A stretch of 64,000 bases of DNA from Cognatundibacterium aquatile (GCF_014699135.1 NZ_JACOFT010000002.1:1-64000), one strand, 5' to 3'. Counted from the stretch's first letter, positions 48,336 through 57,795 are shown. Notes: generated by a model from the sequence alone, not told the origin. Program-made: numbers and translations.

Positions 48336-49967
48336 TCAGATGGATTGCGGCTGATCTGGGCTTGTTTCGTATCTGGCGATCGCATACGCGCTGCGGCCGC
48401 TTTGTTTCGCTTCATACATGGCCAGATCCGTTTCGGCGAGCAATTTGTCTGCCGAAAAAGAGTCCCCCGAAGCGTAATTGATACCGATGCTGGCGCCGGT
48501 GCTTGCGCTGATTCCATGACCAATATCGATAGGGCGACATGCTTCGGTAATGATCTTGCCTGCGATTTCTATCGCCTTCTCCTGATCGCTCATGTCGCAT
48601 AACAGGACGACAAATTCGTCGCCGCCAAGGCGGGCAATGAAGTCGGTTTTTCTTAATATGCTTGTCAAGACGTTGCTGAAATAAATCAGCACCATGTCGC
48701 CCGCTTTATGACCGTAAGTGTCGTTGACTTCCTTAAATTTATCGAGGTCGATCAATAGCAGAAAAAATGGAGAGGGATGCCCGTGCGCGTTTTCCTTCAT
48801 CAGGTGAGCGAGTTTACGCTCTAAGCCCAAGCGATTGTTCAGTCCGGTTAAATGGTCGGTGATCGCCAGTTGCTGCGCTGCTTCTTCTTTGTACTTGCGC
48901 TCAGTAATGTCGTTGATTAAGCCTTGCAGTAAATCATTTTCAGCCGCATGCAAAACAATATTGATCCATTTTTTCTCTTTCAGTCTGCCTGGCTCTATGC
49001 AAAAATCTTCCGATACCACCCGGGATTCATTTAAGGCCGCATCGATCATCAGATGCAGACGTAATTCCTGCCCGCTGATCAGCTCAAGCAGCGCCGCGGA
49101 AGGTGCGCCGTCGTCAGTTGCAATGTTGAGCATGCGTGTCAGAGCCTGATTGTAAGAGAGTAGTTCACCCTTGCAGTTCATTTTGAAAATACCTGTTTCA
49201 GCATTTTCAAAAAAGGTTTGAAATTTTCTTTCTTCTAATGCATGTTGAAGCCGCAGATTTTTTTCTTCGTCGAGCGACGAAACCAGATCGGCGATAATTT
49301 GATTCACGTCGTTAACTAAACGCCCCAATTCATTTTCCTTATTGTTTTCAGGGTGTTTCAGTAACTCGCCTTTTTGTGGTGACAAGGCATGTAATCTGTC
49401 AGATATTATTTTGATTGGGCGCGTAAAAAAGACGAAGACGATCAACGATAAAACAGATGCGATCAGCAAATTCTGAAACAGCAGCAATTCAACAATAAAA
49501 AGGGCTTTATCCGTACTGTTTTTATTGACGGTTGCCTGATTGATTTCCATGTTTACCGTACATACTTTTTCTCTGGGATTGAATGGCGAGAAAATTTCTC
49601 TGCTGATGAAATCCGGATAGTGCTTGAAGGCGAACGGCAATTCAAATGATGTGGGAATCGAAGTTTTTTGTGATACGGCCAGCATTGTTTTCCCGCTATG
49701 AATCGTAACTTTGCTGACGACATTATTTTTACTGATGCCGTTGACGACTTCATTGGCAAGATTTTTGTCAGACAGGTAGCAGGCGATACTGGCGGTATTT
49801 TCTGCTGAATTCAGCAGATCCTGCATGGTGCTGATGGTGTGCTTTTGTTCGTCATCAAAAAAATAAACATAGCTGGCCAATGAAAAAAAGATGCCGATGA
49901 CCAAGCTGACTCCCAGCAAGGCGAGGGAGCTGCGTATCGCGATATTATTTCGAATAAGTTGGCGCAT
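48336..49967 (-). CDS. membrane diguanylate cyclase (CHASE8-like, HAMP, PAS, GGDEF)
   Basis: 543 residues. TM1 (~12-36), a periplasmic sensor (~40-155) whose AENTASIACYLSDKNLANEVV resembles CHASE8 domains, TM2 (~157-181), HAMP starting TRPIKIISDRL, PAS (~245-350), then GGDEF with the intact active site R-L-G-G-D-E-F (448-452) and an allosteric I-site R439-x-x-D442 placed five residues before it. It should make c-di-GMP and be product-inhibited. It is the last gene of a three-gene minus-strand operon with a PstS-like protein (12-base gap) and a porin. Sensing through that binding protein is inference. Confidence 0.93.
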   Translation of the reverse strand: MRQLIRNNIAIRSSLALLGVSLVIGIFFSLASYVYFFDDEQKHTISTMQDLLNSAENTASIACYLSDKNLANEVVNGISKNNVVSKVTIHSGKTMLAVSQKTSIPTSFELPFAFKHYPDFISREIFSPFNPREKVCTVNMEINQATVNKNSTDKALFIVELLLFQNLLIASVLSLIVFVFFTRPIKIISDRLHALSPQKGELLKHPENNKENELGRLVNDVNQIIADLVSSLDEEKNLRLQHALEERKFQTFFENAETGIFKMNCKGELLSYNQALTRMLNIATDDGAPSAALLELISGQELRLHLMIDAALNESRVVSEDFCIEPGRLKEKKWINIVLHAAENDLLQGLINDITERKYKEEAAQQLAITDHLTGLNNRLGLERKLAHLMKENAHGHPSPFFLLLIDLDKFKEVNDTYGHKAGDMVLIYFSNVLTSILRKTDFIARLGGDEFVVLLCDMSDQEKAIEIAGKIITEACRPIDIGHGISASTGASIGINYASGDSFSADKLLAETDLAMYEAKQSGRSAYAIARYETSPDQPQSI

Positions 49968-49979
49968 GCAGAAGGGGAA

Positions 49980-50405
49980 TCAGTTGCTCAGAAGGAGTAT
50001 GAGTTTAACTCTTTTGTCGATTTTCTTACTGTCAATATAGGCAATTGCACCTTTATTCTCACTGACGAGATTGATTGCATCTTCCATGCTGTTGACTTGT
50101 AATGGCGGTTGCCCGAGTCCGGAGAAACGTAATCTGGCCCAATACGAGTTGATCTCTGCCAGTTCTTTACCTACCAGCAGAGAGTAAAACTGCATTTTTT
50201 CATGATGGGTATTACTCAGATCGATGGGCATGCCGGTTAAACCATTCGGTAACTTTCTGGTTCTCCCCATATAAATGTTGATGACTTCGTCTTTGCTGAG
50301 TTTATCTATGCCGCTATTGAGGTTCGCAACCACGGCAAGCTCTGCTGATGCGTTGCCGCTGATCAGCAGCAACACCAGACATAAAAATTTGATCAGGTAT
50401 GGCAT
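49980..50405 (-). CDS. PstS-like periplasmic phosphate-binding-family protein, short form
   Basis: 141 residues with a signal peptide (FLCLVLLLISGNASAE). The mature ~120 residues match the second lobe-type unit of PstS-like proteins: DKLSKDEVINIYMGRTRKLPNGLTG, the FYSLLVGKELAEINSYWARLRFSG segment, and ENKGAIAYIDSKKI near the end. It is about half the length of a full PstS and has no ABC partner genes. It lies 6 bases after the porin gene and 12 bases before the diguanylate cyclase gene. A soluble ligand receptor for the cyclase is the most economical role, not established by sequence alone. Confidence 0.85.
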   Translation of the reverse strand: MPYLIKFLCLVLLLISGNASAELAVVANLNSGIDKLSKDEVINIYMGRTRKLPNGLTGMPIDLSNTHHEKMQFYSLLVGKELAEINSYWARLRFSGLGQPPLQVNSMEDAINLVSENKGAIAYIDSKKIDKRVKLILLLSN

Positions 50406-50411
50406 GCAGAT

Positions 50412-51650
50412 TCAGAATACAAAATTGTAGGCAACACTCAGCAGGTTCGCATGGCCATCCCATCCTTCTTGTGGATTGCGAACCAGGAAATGTTTCTGAC
50501 TGCGGATATGATCGAATTGCACTTTGATATTGGCGTTGTCGCCGAGATCGTAACGGATACCTGCGGTAAAAGTCTGCTGGCCGTTTGGTGTCAGTTGTTT
50601 GTTGATTCCGGAAATTGTATTCCTCAGGCGTGTTGACAGCGCCGGGTCTGTCGTTATTTGCTTATCAGCACCTTGCTGGCGGGAAGCTGAAACTGTAGCG
50701 TAGGGGGTCCATTTTTTTATGCGGTAACTCATCGTCAGATACGCTGCATCTGAGTTTTGCAATAGCACTGAATCAGATTCTATGCGGCCCAGCATGAATT
50801 GCGCCTGAAGCGATCCATGGTCAAGCACGGCGCCAATTGACGTATATTTTAATTTTTTCCCATGCGTAGTCAGCTGATCTGCGATACCCGACGATGCCGG
50901 AACGGTTGCTGCGATTGACGGGGATGTTAGCTCTGCCACAATGGGGTCAAACGGTCGGTAGTCGTCGGCGAGTTTCAGTTCAGAATAGCCTGCCCTGATT
51001 GTCCAGTTTTTTTGCTGGTACTCAAGATGAGCGCCGCTTAACTCCGAATGATTCAGCGAGTAGTATTTTTCCGGTGACCCGAGGTAAATTTTTTCACGTG
51101 CTAATCCATAAAAAAATTTCGCCTTGAGATTACCATTTCCCAGAGGGTGGGACAGCACTGTGTCAACACCGTCAAAATAAGACACAACGAGTCTGCCGAA
51201 AAAATCTACAGGCGGTCGTACCCATGTGTAGGAATAGCCGATATTTCTGGAATCTGCCAGCATATAGACGTCAAATCCTAAACGCCCTGCGCGTAGTTGA
51301 AATTTGTCGTCGGGGCTGTAGCTGGCATAGGCCCAAGTCACAGTGGGGGTGAAATTATCTGCACTTTTCCGGCTGACGACCTGGATTGCCGCATCAAAAT
51401 TGTCGCTGAAGCTGCGGTTGATTTGCAGGCCCAGATTACTGTCGATACCAGCATCGGTCTGGCGCGTGTAGCCAACCCCGGATTCCTGCGATAAATCACG
51501 CACAATGTCTGCTTGACGGGTATCGCTGTGTGATATGCCCAGGGTGCCGAAACCCGTAATTGAGTAGTCTTTTTCGTCAGCAGCGGCAGTGTTTTGTGTG
51601 CTGAGTACGGCAAGCGCCAGGATGGGAAATTTTAATGACCAGGCAGACAT
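50412..51650 (-). CDS. outer membrane porin-like protein
   Basis: 412 residues with a signal peptide (FPILALAVLSTQNTAAAD). The mature chain is beta-barrel like: ITGFGTLGISHSD at the start, alternating aromatic strands (VVSRKSADNFTPTVTWAYASYS, FQLRAGRLGFDVYMLADS), and a C-terminal LLSVAYNFVF ending in Phe, the outer-membrane assembly signal. It resembles porins/OprO-like proteins that head operons with PstS-like and GGDEF genes. ATG 51650 has no Shine-Dalgarno sequence, and a strong hairpin (51669-51699) lies just upstream. First gene of the operon. Confidence 0.85.
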   Translation of the reverse strand: MSAWSLKFPILALAVLSTQNTAAADEKDYSITGFGTLGISHSDTRQADIVRDLSQESGVGYTRQTDAGIDSNLGLQINRSFSDNFDAAIQVVSRKSADNFTPTVTWAYASYSPDDKFQLRAGRLGFDVYMLADSRNIGYSYTWVRPPVDFFGRLVVSYFDGVDTVLSHPLGNGNLKAKFFYGLAREKIYLGSPEKYYSLNHSELSGAHLEYQQKNWTIRAGYSELKLADDYRPFDPIVAELTSPSIAATVPASSGIADQLTTHGKKLKYTSIGAVLDHGSLQAQFMLGRIESDSVLLQNSDAAYLTMSYRIKKWTPYATVSASRQQGADKQITTDPALSTRLRNTISGINKQLTPNGQQTFTAGIRYDLGDNANIKVQFDHIRSQKHFLVRNPQEGWDGHANLLSVAYNFVF

Positions 51651-51668
51651 AGATGCATTTTTATATTG

Positions 51669-51699
51669 CGCTACCCGTTGTGTTTAGCAGCGGGTAGCG
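51669..51699 (-). promoter_or_regulatory. leader hairpin of the porin operon
   Basis: Perfect 9-bp stem CGCTACCCG (51669-51677) / CGGGTAGCG (51691-51699) with a 13-base loop, placed 19-49 bases upstream of the porin ATG on the minus strand. It has no T run on that strand, so it is not an obvious terminator of the comEA-like gene. The porin gene lacks a ribosome-binding site, so an RNA-level control element is possible. Confidence 0.5.
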
Positions 51700-51748
51700 G
51701 ATTCCGGCAGTGTTGAATAATGCTCTGATTTTTGTCTGAACAAAGGGC

Positions 51749-52087
51749 TTATTTCTTTTCAGCTGGCTTTTGTTTGGCGATGATCAGATCTTTGATGCCG
51801 TTGTACACGTCTTTCGTCAGAATTTTTTTCGTCAGCAATTCATCTTTACCTTTGTAAGGGCGACCTTTGATGATGGCATCAGAACGGACATCGCCAATTT
51901 TTGGCAGGGTCGCCAATTCTTCTTTGCTGGCGTTGTTAATGTCTAGCAGTTCAGTCTTCGCACTTGCGGAAGCAGAGGCTGCCGCCGGCGCTGGCGCTTT
52001 CTTTACCTCATCTTTAGCATGAACGGCACCAGTTGCAAGTAAAGTAAAACCCGCACATATCAACAATTTCTTTAACGTATTCTTCAT
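51749..52087 (-). CDS. ComEA-like helix-hairpin-helix protein
   Basis: 112 residues from ATG 52087, with GGGAG six bases upstream. A signal peptide (LLICAGFTLLATGAVHA) is followed by an Ala/Pro/Ser linker (KKAPAPAAASASASA) and one HhH domain (LLDINNASKEELATLPKIG, then RSDAIIKGRPYKGKDEL). This is the layout of short ComEA proteins, which bind incoming DNA in the periplasm during transformation. comEC is at 15659. The fold also occurs in proteins of other roles, so competence is likely but not certain. Confidence 0.85.
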   Translation of the reverse strand: MKNTLKKLLICAGFTLLATGAVHAKDEVKKAPAPAAASASASAKTELLDINNASKEELATLPKIGDVRSDAIIKGRPYKGKDELLTKKILTKDVYNGIKDLIIAKQKPAEKK

Positions 52088-52216
52088 ATTAACTCCCATA
52101 CCAGGTTGAATAACTAAGGCCATGTTGTACGTGATGCGTACATGATTTAATCGATATTTATCGACGAAATGCTATTGGTATGGATAGCATACAGCAGCTA
52201 TCCATACACGCACATC

Positions 52217-53056
52217 TTATTGCGTTTGCTTTGCTGAAGTAATGAAGACCGGAGTCACAGGAACATTACTCAAACCACCTTGTGTTGATACTGGTACCAC
52301 GCGGATCAGATCAACCACATCCAGACCCGCAACGACTTTACCAAACACCGCATAACCGGCATTCGTGCTGCTGTAATCAAAAGCAGTGTTATCGACAGTG
52401 TTGAAATAGAATTGAGATGTTGCAGAATCCGCGACACTGGTGCGTGCCATGCCGATGGTGCCACGGGTATTGCTCAGACCATTACTTGATTCAAGCTTAA
52501 TTGCCGCAGAGGTTGTTGCCAGTTGCAGATCAGAGGTATAACCGCCACCCTGAACCACAAGATTGGCTTCAACACGGTGGAAGATTTTATTTGGATAAAA
52601 TCCGCTCTCGACGTAATTAAGGAAGTTATCAACGGTGACGGGTGCTTTGGCCGGATTTAATTCGATGAGGATATTACCTTTGCTGGTACCCATCGTGACT
52701 TGTGGCTGAGCGCTCAGTGAGGATGTCAGCGAAGCCTGATACAAACTGCCACCGTTGGCATTGGTGATGGTTGCTACGCCTGTACCAACACCGACGATTT
52801 TGCACGTGAATGTACGTTTTGTGGCAGAACCGCCTGCGACTTCCGTCAGGCTAAGGCAGAGTGGGTTAACAACAGTAATTCCCTTATCCAGATTCTGGCC
52901 ATTGACTGTCATCGTGTATGTTTTACGATAAGCAATCTGGGAATTTTCGACGCTGCTGACCGTTGCAAGCACGGTCGGCGTGTCTTTAGAACCGCCGCAG
53001 CCGCTCAGTAAAACGAGGGATGTACATGTACCCAGTAACCATGTTGAAGCTTTCAC
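52217..53056 (-). CDS. cyclophilin-type peptidyl-prolyl isomerase lipoprotein
   Basis: 279 residues. Lipobox LLSGC gives a lipidated Cys at ~20. Residues ~30-115 form an unrelated N-terminal domain of Ig/IPT-like strands (SVENSQIAYRKTYTMTVNG). The C-terminal cyclophilin domain has VTMGTSKGNILIELNPAKAP, NYVESGFYPNKIFHRV, VVQGGGYTSDL and TIGMARTSVADSATSQFYFN, with the active-site Arg in FHRV. Likely a periplasm-facing fold-assisting enzyme attached to the membrane. The added N-terminal domain is uncommon for PpiA/PpiB-type cyclophilins. Confidence 0.92.
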   Translation of the reverse strand: MKASTWLLGTCTSLVLLSGCGGSKDTPTVLATVSSVENSQIAYRKTYTMTVNGQNLDKGITVVNPLCLSLTEVAGGSATKRTFTCKIVGVGTGVATITNANGGSLYQASLTSSLSAQPQVTMGTSKGNILIELNPAKAPVTVDNFLNYVESGFYPNKIFHRVEANLVVQGGGYTSDLQLATTSAAIKLESSNGLSNTRGTIGMARTSVADSATSQFYFNTVDNTAFDYSSTNAGYAVFGKVVAGLDVVDLIRVVPVSTQGGLSNVPVTPVFITSAKQTQ

Positions 53057-53126
53057 TCTGATCTCCGTCTAAATAGAAAAATGAATTGTACTTTGTCTCA
53101 TGCCAGAATAGCTGGAAATGATGGTT

Positions 53127-54425
53127 TTATAGCATTCCGTCGAACAGCAGAACAGTGACTTTGTCGCCGGCCGACACCTGATCCTGATCGTGCTGCAAAA
53201 CGATCATGCAATTGGCTTCGGACATCGAGCGCAGGATACCCGAGCCTTGCGAGCCGGTCACGCTGACTTCTAACTCGCCATTGGTGTTCGTCGTGAGAAT
53301 GCCGCGTTGGTATTCAGTGCGTCCGGGGCGCTTGCGTATCGCGGTTTTGCTGATGACCGGAATCAACGGCAGCGGCGCTGCATCCGCGCCCATCATGTGC
53401 AGCAAAGCCTGGCGTGCAAAGAAATAAAACGTCACCATCACAGCGACCGGATTACCTGGCAAGCCGAACAGATAGGCGCTTTTCCCTTGCGAATGAATTT
53501 TGCCGAACGCCATAGGTCGTCCTGGACGCATACCGATAGTCCAGAATGCGACATCGCCCAGCTTGCCCATGATTTGTTTGGTGTAGTCGGCGGCACCGAC
53601 GGACACACCGCCCGAGGTGATGATGGCATCGGCATTTTCGCAGGCGGAGCGGAAAGCGGCTTCCAGCTCGGCCGGATCATCCTTGATGACGCCCATATCT
53701 ATCATGTCGCAACCGAGACGGCTCAGCATGCCATACAAGGTATAGCGGTTGCTGTCGTACACGCAGCCTTCATCCAGTGGTTCACCAAGTGAGCGCAGTT
53801 CGTCGCCGGTTGAAAAAAAAGCGACGCGCAGACGACGCTGTACCGGCACTTCTGCAACACCGAGCGAGGCCAGCAGACCAAGATCTGCCGGGCGCAAAAT
53901 TTTGCCGCGTTGTAAAGCTGTTTTGCCATTCGCCAGGTCTTCACCTTTCAGGCGCCGGTTGTCACCAGTACGCACTTTCCCGGCTGGAATGCCGACCTGG
54001 TCGTCGCTGGCATTTACAGTAAATTCTTGTGGAATCACGGTGTCGCACGACGCAGGCATGACCGCGCCTGTCATGATGCGCACACATTCTCCGGCACCGA
54101 CGTCGCCGTGATAGGCTCGTCCGGCAAAGGCCGTACCGATTATTCTGACATCACGGACGCCGGTAGCTGGCAGGTCGCTGCCGTTGAGAGCATAACCGTC
54201 CATCGCCGAATTATCGTGCGCCGGAACGTCAATGCCGGAAACGATATCCGTTGCCAGCACGCGGCCTAATGCCTGACGAATCGCCAACTTTTCGATTGCC
54301 TGAACCGGTGTGATGAATTGCGCAATGATGTCTTGCGCTTTGGTGACGGGAAGCGCATGCGGATCGTAATCCGACATACAACTGACGATGTCGTGCAAGC
54401 TGGATGGGCTGGAAGCGTGAGTCAT
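53127..54425 (-). CDS. moeA: molybdopterin molybdenumtransferase MoeA (copy 2)
   Basis: 432 residues from ATG 54425, which lies one base after the mobA stop (TGA-T-ATG), so the two are translationally linked. The first ~28 residues (THASSPSSLHDIVSCMSDYD) extend beyond copy 1. Signatures: DNSAMDGYAL, RIMTGAVMPASCDTVIPQEF, NRRLKGEDLANG, FFSTGDEL, ITSGGVSVGAADY and GLPGNPVAV. GGVSVGAAD replaces the GGVSVGEED of copy 1. In copy 2 the neighbours are mobA and moaA, in copy 1 moaD and moaE, so the copies may be specialised, for example in serving different molybdenum or tungsten enzymes. Confidence 0.95.
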   Translation of the reverse strand: MTHASSPSSLHDIVSCMSDYDPHALPVTKAQDIIAQFITPVQAIEKLAIRQALGRVLATDIVSGIDVPAHDNSAMDGYALNGSDLPATGVRDVRIIGTAFAGRAYHGDVGAGECVRIMTGAVMPASCDTVIPQEFTVNASDDQVGIPAGKVRTGDNRRLKGEDLANGKTALQRGKILRPADLGLLASLGVAEVPVQRRLRVAFFSTGDELRSLGEPLDEGCVYDSNRYTLYGMLSRLGCDMIDMGVIKDDPAELEAAFRSACENADAIITSGGVSVGAADYTKQIMGKLGDVAFWTIGMRPGRPMAFGKIHSQGKSAYLFGLPGNPVAVMVTFYFFARQALLHMMGADAAPLPLIPVISKTAIRKRPGRTEYQRGILTTNTNGELEVSVTGSQGSGILRSMSEANCMIVLQHDQDQVSAGDKVTVLLFDGML

Positions 54426-54426
54426 A

Positions 54427-55038
54427 TCAGGTCTCGAATTGTCGTAGTTCTTGCAGGGTATTAATATTACGAAAGCCAGTATTGTCCTCGAAAACGACTT
54501 CAGCAATACGCAAATGTTGGAACCATGCGTCAACTTTGCGGCCGCCCTGCATCAGAAAAGCGGTCAGGTCATCCAGTAACGAGGCTTTCATCAGAGAAAA
54601 TACCGGATGAGACTGACGGCGGGCAATGCCATCTTCATATTCTGTGGTGACTGCAACTGCCAGATCGGCATCATTACTCAGCAGACCTAACGATAAACGC
54701 TCGGCCAGATCAGTTGGTAAAAAAGGTGAATCGCATGGCACTGTCAGCAGATACGGCGTTTCGCAATGCACCAGACCGGCCTGTACCCCCGCCAGCGGGC
54801 CAGCGTAGCCGTCGATCTGATCCGGCCAGACTTGCGTGCCGAAACTTTCATAGACCGCGAGATTCTGATTCGCGTTAATGATCATTTCGCCGACTTGCGG
54901 TGACAGCCGCATCAAGGCATGCAGGGCCATCGGCGCACCGCGAAAATTCTGTAAGCCCTTATCGACCTGGCCCATGCGGGTGCCACGTCCACCGGCCAGA
55001 ATCAAGCCGGTGATCAGTTGTTTATCTATGCCAGTCAT
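54427..55038 (-). CDS. mobA: molybdenum cofactor guanylyltransferase MobA
   Basis: 203 residues. MobA joins GMP to Mo-molybdopterin to form the bis-MGD precursor. Visible: the GTP-binding LILAGGRGTRMGQVDKGLQ, the PDQIDGYAGPLAGVQAGL segment and the VPCDSPFLPTDL metal/GTP site. Length is standard (~195-210). It lies between moaA (96 bases upstream) and moeA2. Its presence means the organism makes guanine-dinucleotide cofactor, as used by nitrate reductases and other DMSO-reductase family enzymes. Confidence 0.96.
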   Translation of the reverse strand: MTGIDKQLITGLILAGGRGTRMGQVDKGLQNFRGAPMALHALMRLSPQVGEMIINANQNLAVYESFGTQVWPDQIDGYAGPLAGVQAGLVHCETPYLLTVPCDSPFLPTDLAERLSLGLLSNDADLAVAVTTEYEDGIARRQSHPVFSLMKASLLDDLTAFLMQGGRKVDAWFQHLRIAEVVFEDNTGFRNINTLQELRQFET

Positions 55039-55134
55039 GTTGTTTGTCTTTACTCTGAAGTGTTTGTTTATTGTGGCGCTGATTTTTTGGATTGATCTGC
55101 GGCATTGCTGCTTTTCAAGCAGAGCCGTTGCCGG

Positions 55135-56259
55135 TCAGCCGCCGATGTACGACATTTCTATCTTTTTACGCTGTTCCTGATCGGCATCCGTTTGTTGGCT
55201 GCGCAGTTCGGAATAACGATCACTTCTCGCTTGCCAGATGCTGGCGACGACATTGGCGATCGCGAGGTCGGAATGGTTCGCCGGGTCGCGCAACAATGCC
55301 CGCAAATCATGGCCGTGGGTGGCAAACAGGCAGGTGTACAACTTACCCTCGGTGGATAAGCGCACACGGCTGCAATCTTGGCAGAACGCATGGGTGACGC
55401 TGGAAATGACGCCGATTTCACTCTGGCTTCCCAGATGCTGCCAGCGTTCTGCGGTTTCCCCTGCATAGTTAGCGGCCATGGCCTTGAGCGGCATGCCTGC
55501 ATCCTGAATGCGCTGAACGATCTGCGCCGATGGAATAACTTCATCCAGTTTCCAGCCGTTCGACGCGCCGACGTCCATGTATTCAATGAAGCGCAGTATA
55601 TGCGGTGTGTCTTTGAAATAGCGCGCCATGGCCGCGACTTCGTGGTCGTTGACTCCCGCCTTGACCACCATGTTGATTTTGATCGGGCCTAGTCCTGCCG
55701 CCTGCGCCGCATCGATGCCATCAAGTACCTGCGCGACAGAAAAATCGACATCGTTCATACGTTTGAAAATGACGTCATCCAGCGAGTCGAGTGACACCGT
55801 TACGCGATTTAATCCGGCATCTTTCAGGCTTTGCGCTTTTTTTGTGAGCAGCGAGCCATTGGTTGTCAGCGTCAGATCGGGCGGGCTGCCATCGGCAGTG
55901 CGCAGGTTAGCCAGCATCCCGACTAGTCTTTCTATATTTTTTCTGAGCAGGGGTTCGCCCCCGGTCAGGCGAATTTTTTTGACGCCATGTGCAATGAAAA
56001 TGCGCGCAATGCGGGTAATTTCTTCGAAGCTCAGTAATGAGGTATGCGGCAGATATTGATAGTCTTTATCGAAGACTTCTTTTGGCATGCAGTACACGCA
56101 ACGGAAGTTGCAACGATCTGTGACCGAGATGCGTAAATCGTGCAATGGCCGCGCCAGCGTATCGCTGAGAAAACCGTCAGGCTCGACGAGCCGAGTCGGT
56201 ATTTTCAGTTGCGATAACTGCTGTCTCAGGTCGGTCAGGGGGATAAATTTTTCCGTCAT
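55135..56259 (-). CDS. moaA: GTP 3',8-cyclase MoaA
   Basis: 374 residues, ~40 longer than E. coli MoaA because of an N-terminal extension. The radical-SAM cluster motif CNFRCVYC (Cx3Cx2C) and [11 protein letters not shown] are at the N-terminal half. The C-terminal cluster ligands are in [21 protein letters not shown] (C-x2-C-x13-C), and the chain ends in GG, needed for GTP cyclisation. It makes the 3',8-cyclo-GTP that leads to cyclic pyranopterin monophosphate. moaC, its usual partner, is not in the window. It is first gene of the minus-strand moaA-mobA-moeA cluster. Confidence 0.97.
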   Translation of the reverse strand: MTEKFIPLTDLRQQLSQLKIPTRLVEPDGFLSDTLARPLHDLRISVTDRCNFRCVYCMPKEVFDKDYQYLPHTSLLSFEEITRIARIFIAHGVKKIRLTGGEPLLRKNIERLVGMLANLRTADGSPPDLTLTTNGSLLTKKAQSLKDAGLNRVTVSLDSLDDVIFKRMNDVDFSVAQVLDGIDAAQAAGLGPIKINMVVKAGVNDHEVAAMARYFKDTPHILRFIEYMDVGASNGWKLDEVIPSAQIVQRIQDAGMPLKAMAANYAGETAERWQHLGSQSEIGVISSVTHAFCQDCSRVRLSTEGKLYTCLFATHGHDLRALLRDPANHSDLAIANVVASIWQARSDRYSELRSQQTDADQEQRKKIEMSYIGG

Positions 56260-56349
56260 TGAAGTGCTAGCTCAGACTGTTTTTTGCATAAGCCGAGACA
56301 ATACCATGAGAACGAAAATAAGATTTCTCCCCGCTTGTTTCAGGTAGAT

Positions 56350-57678
56350 TCAGATCAATTTTTGACACAACAATCCAAGCACGCCAAATATGGCCAGCAA
56401 AGTTATTGTGCCGGGTTTGAAGCGAAATACGAGGATACAGGCGAGCAGCGTTAAGGCGATGGCGGGCACATCCCATTGTTGTTGCTCAGTATAAAAAACG
56501 TGGCTCGCAAAGAATACTGCCAAGCTGACGATCACGCCGACCACGGCGGCTGAAATTGCACTCAGCGGCGCGGTGAAGCGCAGTTGGTTGCGGGTCGATT
56601 CAACCAGCGGACCACCGGCCAGAATGAAAATAAACGATGGCAGAAAAGTGAAGAAAAAAGCGATACAGGCACCCAGCAATCCGGCCAGTAACTGGCTGTC
56701 TGCGCCCAGTGGCAGTTGATTCCAGCCGCTGACGAAACCGACAAAGGCTACCACCATAATCAGCGGTCCCGGCGTGGTTTCTCCCAATGCCAGACCATCC
56801 ATCATTTGCGCCGCGCTCAGCCATTGAAAATGATCGACCGCTGACTGAAAAACATACGGTAGCACGGCGTAGGCACCGCCGAAACTCAGCAATGCTGTTT
56901 TCGTGAATAACCATGCCATTTCGGTCAATGGATTGTGCCAGCCCGTCGCATAAGCAATCAGGCTCCAGCCGCCAGCGCACAATATCAGGCCAGCGAGAGC
57001 AACCAGTATCAGATGGCGCAGTGAAAAACGTGCATGCGCTGGTGTGGGGGTGTCATCGTCGATCAGCGCGCGCGGATGGGTTCTTTGCCCGCTGTCTGCC
57101 GCTGCGTGTGACGGTGGTAACTGACAATGTTGTCTGAATAAGGCCCCTGCAACTGCGGCGAGCAGAACGATGGCGGGGAAGGGCAGCTTAAGCACAGTGA
57201 TGGCAAGGAAAGCGCAGGCGGCAATCCCTTTCAGAAAATGCGTGCGCAGGCTGCGGCTGCCGATACGCCAGGCCGCTGCCAGTACAATCGGGACGATCGC
57301 CGGTTTAATCCCATACAACACGCCGGAAACGATATGGTGTTTGCCAAAGACCATATACGCCCACGACAGACCAATCAAAATAAACAGGCTGGGCAGGATA
57401 AACAAGATACCCGCCATCAGCCCGCCTATGGTTCTGTGCATTAGCCAGCCGATATACACCGCCAGTTGCGTCGCTTCCGGCCCCGGCAGCAGCATGCAGT
57501 AGTTGAGTGCGTGTAAAAAACGTCGCTCTGAAATCCAGCGTCGCTGATCGACCAGTTCTGCATGCATCATCGCTATTTGTCCGGCTGGACCACCGAAACT
57601 GATAAAACCTAATTTCAGCCAGTACCAGAATGCAGTTTTGAGAGAAATAGCCTGATCAGGATGGGTGGTCGGTTCCAT
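56350..57678 (-). CDS. chrA: chromate transporter ChrA (CHR family)
   Basis: 442 residues, two homologous CHR halves, about 10-12 transmembrane segments. N-terminal half: LKLGFISFGGPAGQIAMMHAELV and NYCMLLPGPEATQLAVYIGW. C-terminal half: FTKTALLSFGGAYAVLPYVF and DGLALGETTPGPLIMVVAFVGF. These repeated FGG/PGP patterns define the family. Members export chromate; in chromate-free settings the role is uncertain. A cytoplasmic loop (~195-225, His/Thr-rich) links the halves. It starts at ATG 57678 and is upstream of moaA by ~90 bases, same direction. Confidence 0.93.
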   Translation of the reverse strand: MEPTTHPDQAISLKTAFWYWLKLGFISFGGPAGQIAMMHAELVDQRRWISERRFLHALNYCMLLPGPEATQLAVYIGWLMHRTIGGLMAGILFILPSLFILIGLSWAYMVFGKHHIVSGVLYGIKPAIVPIVLAAAWRIGSRSLRTHFLKGIAACAFLAITVLKLPFPAIVLLAAVAGALFRQHCQLPPSHAAADSGQRTHPRALIDDDTPTPAHARFSLRHLILVALAGLILCAGGWSLIAYATGWHNPLTEMAWLFTKTALLSFGGAYAVLPYVFQSAVDHFQWLSAAQMMDGLALGETTPGPLIMVVAFVGFVSGWNQLPLGADSQLLAGLLGACIAFFFTFLPSFIFILAGGPLVESTRNQLRFTAPLSAISAAVVGVIVSLAVFFASHVFYTEQQQWDVPAIALTLLACILVFRFKPGTITLLAIFGVLGLLCQKLI

Positions 57679-57795
57679 GGCGTCGATATTGATATTGGCT
57701 GGTGAGGGTTGAATGCTTAAGATTGCATCGGGGCGGTGATTTCACGTCAGCATGCAGTTGTCGCGACGCACGGTGTAAAAATGCCTGATTATCGG

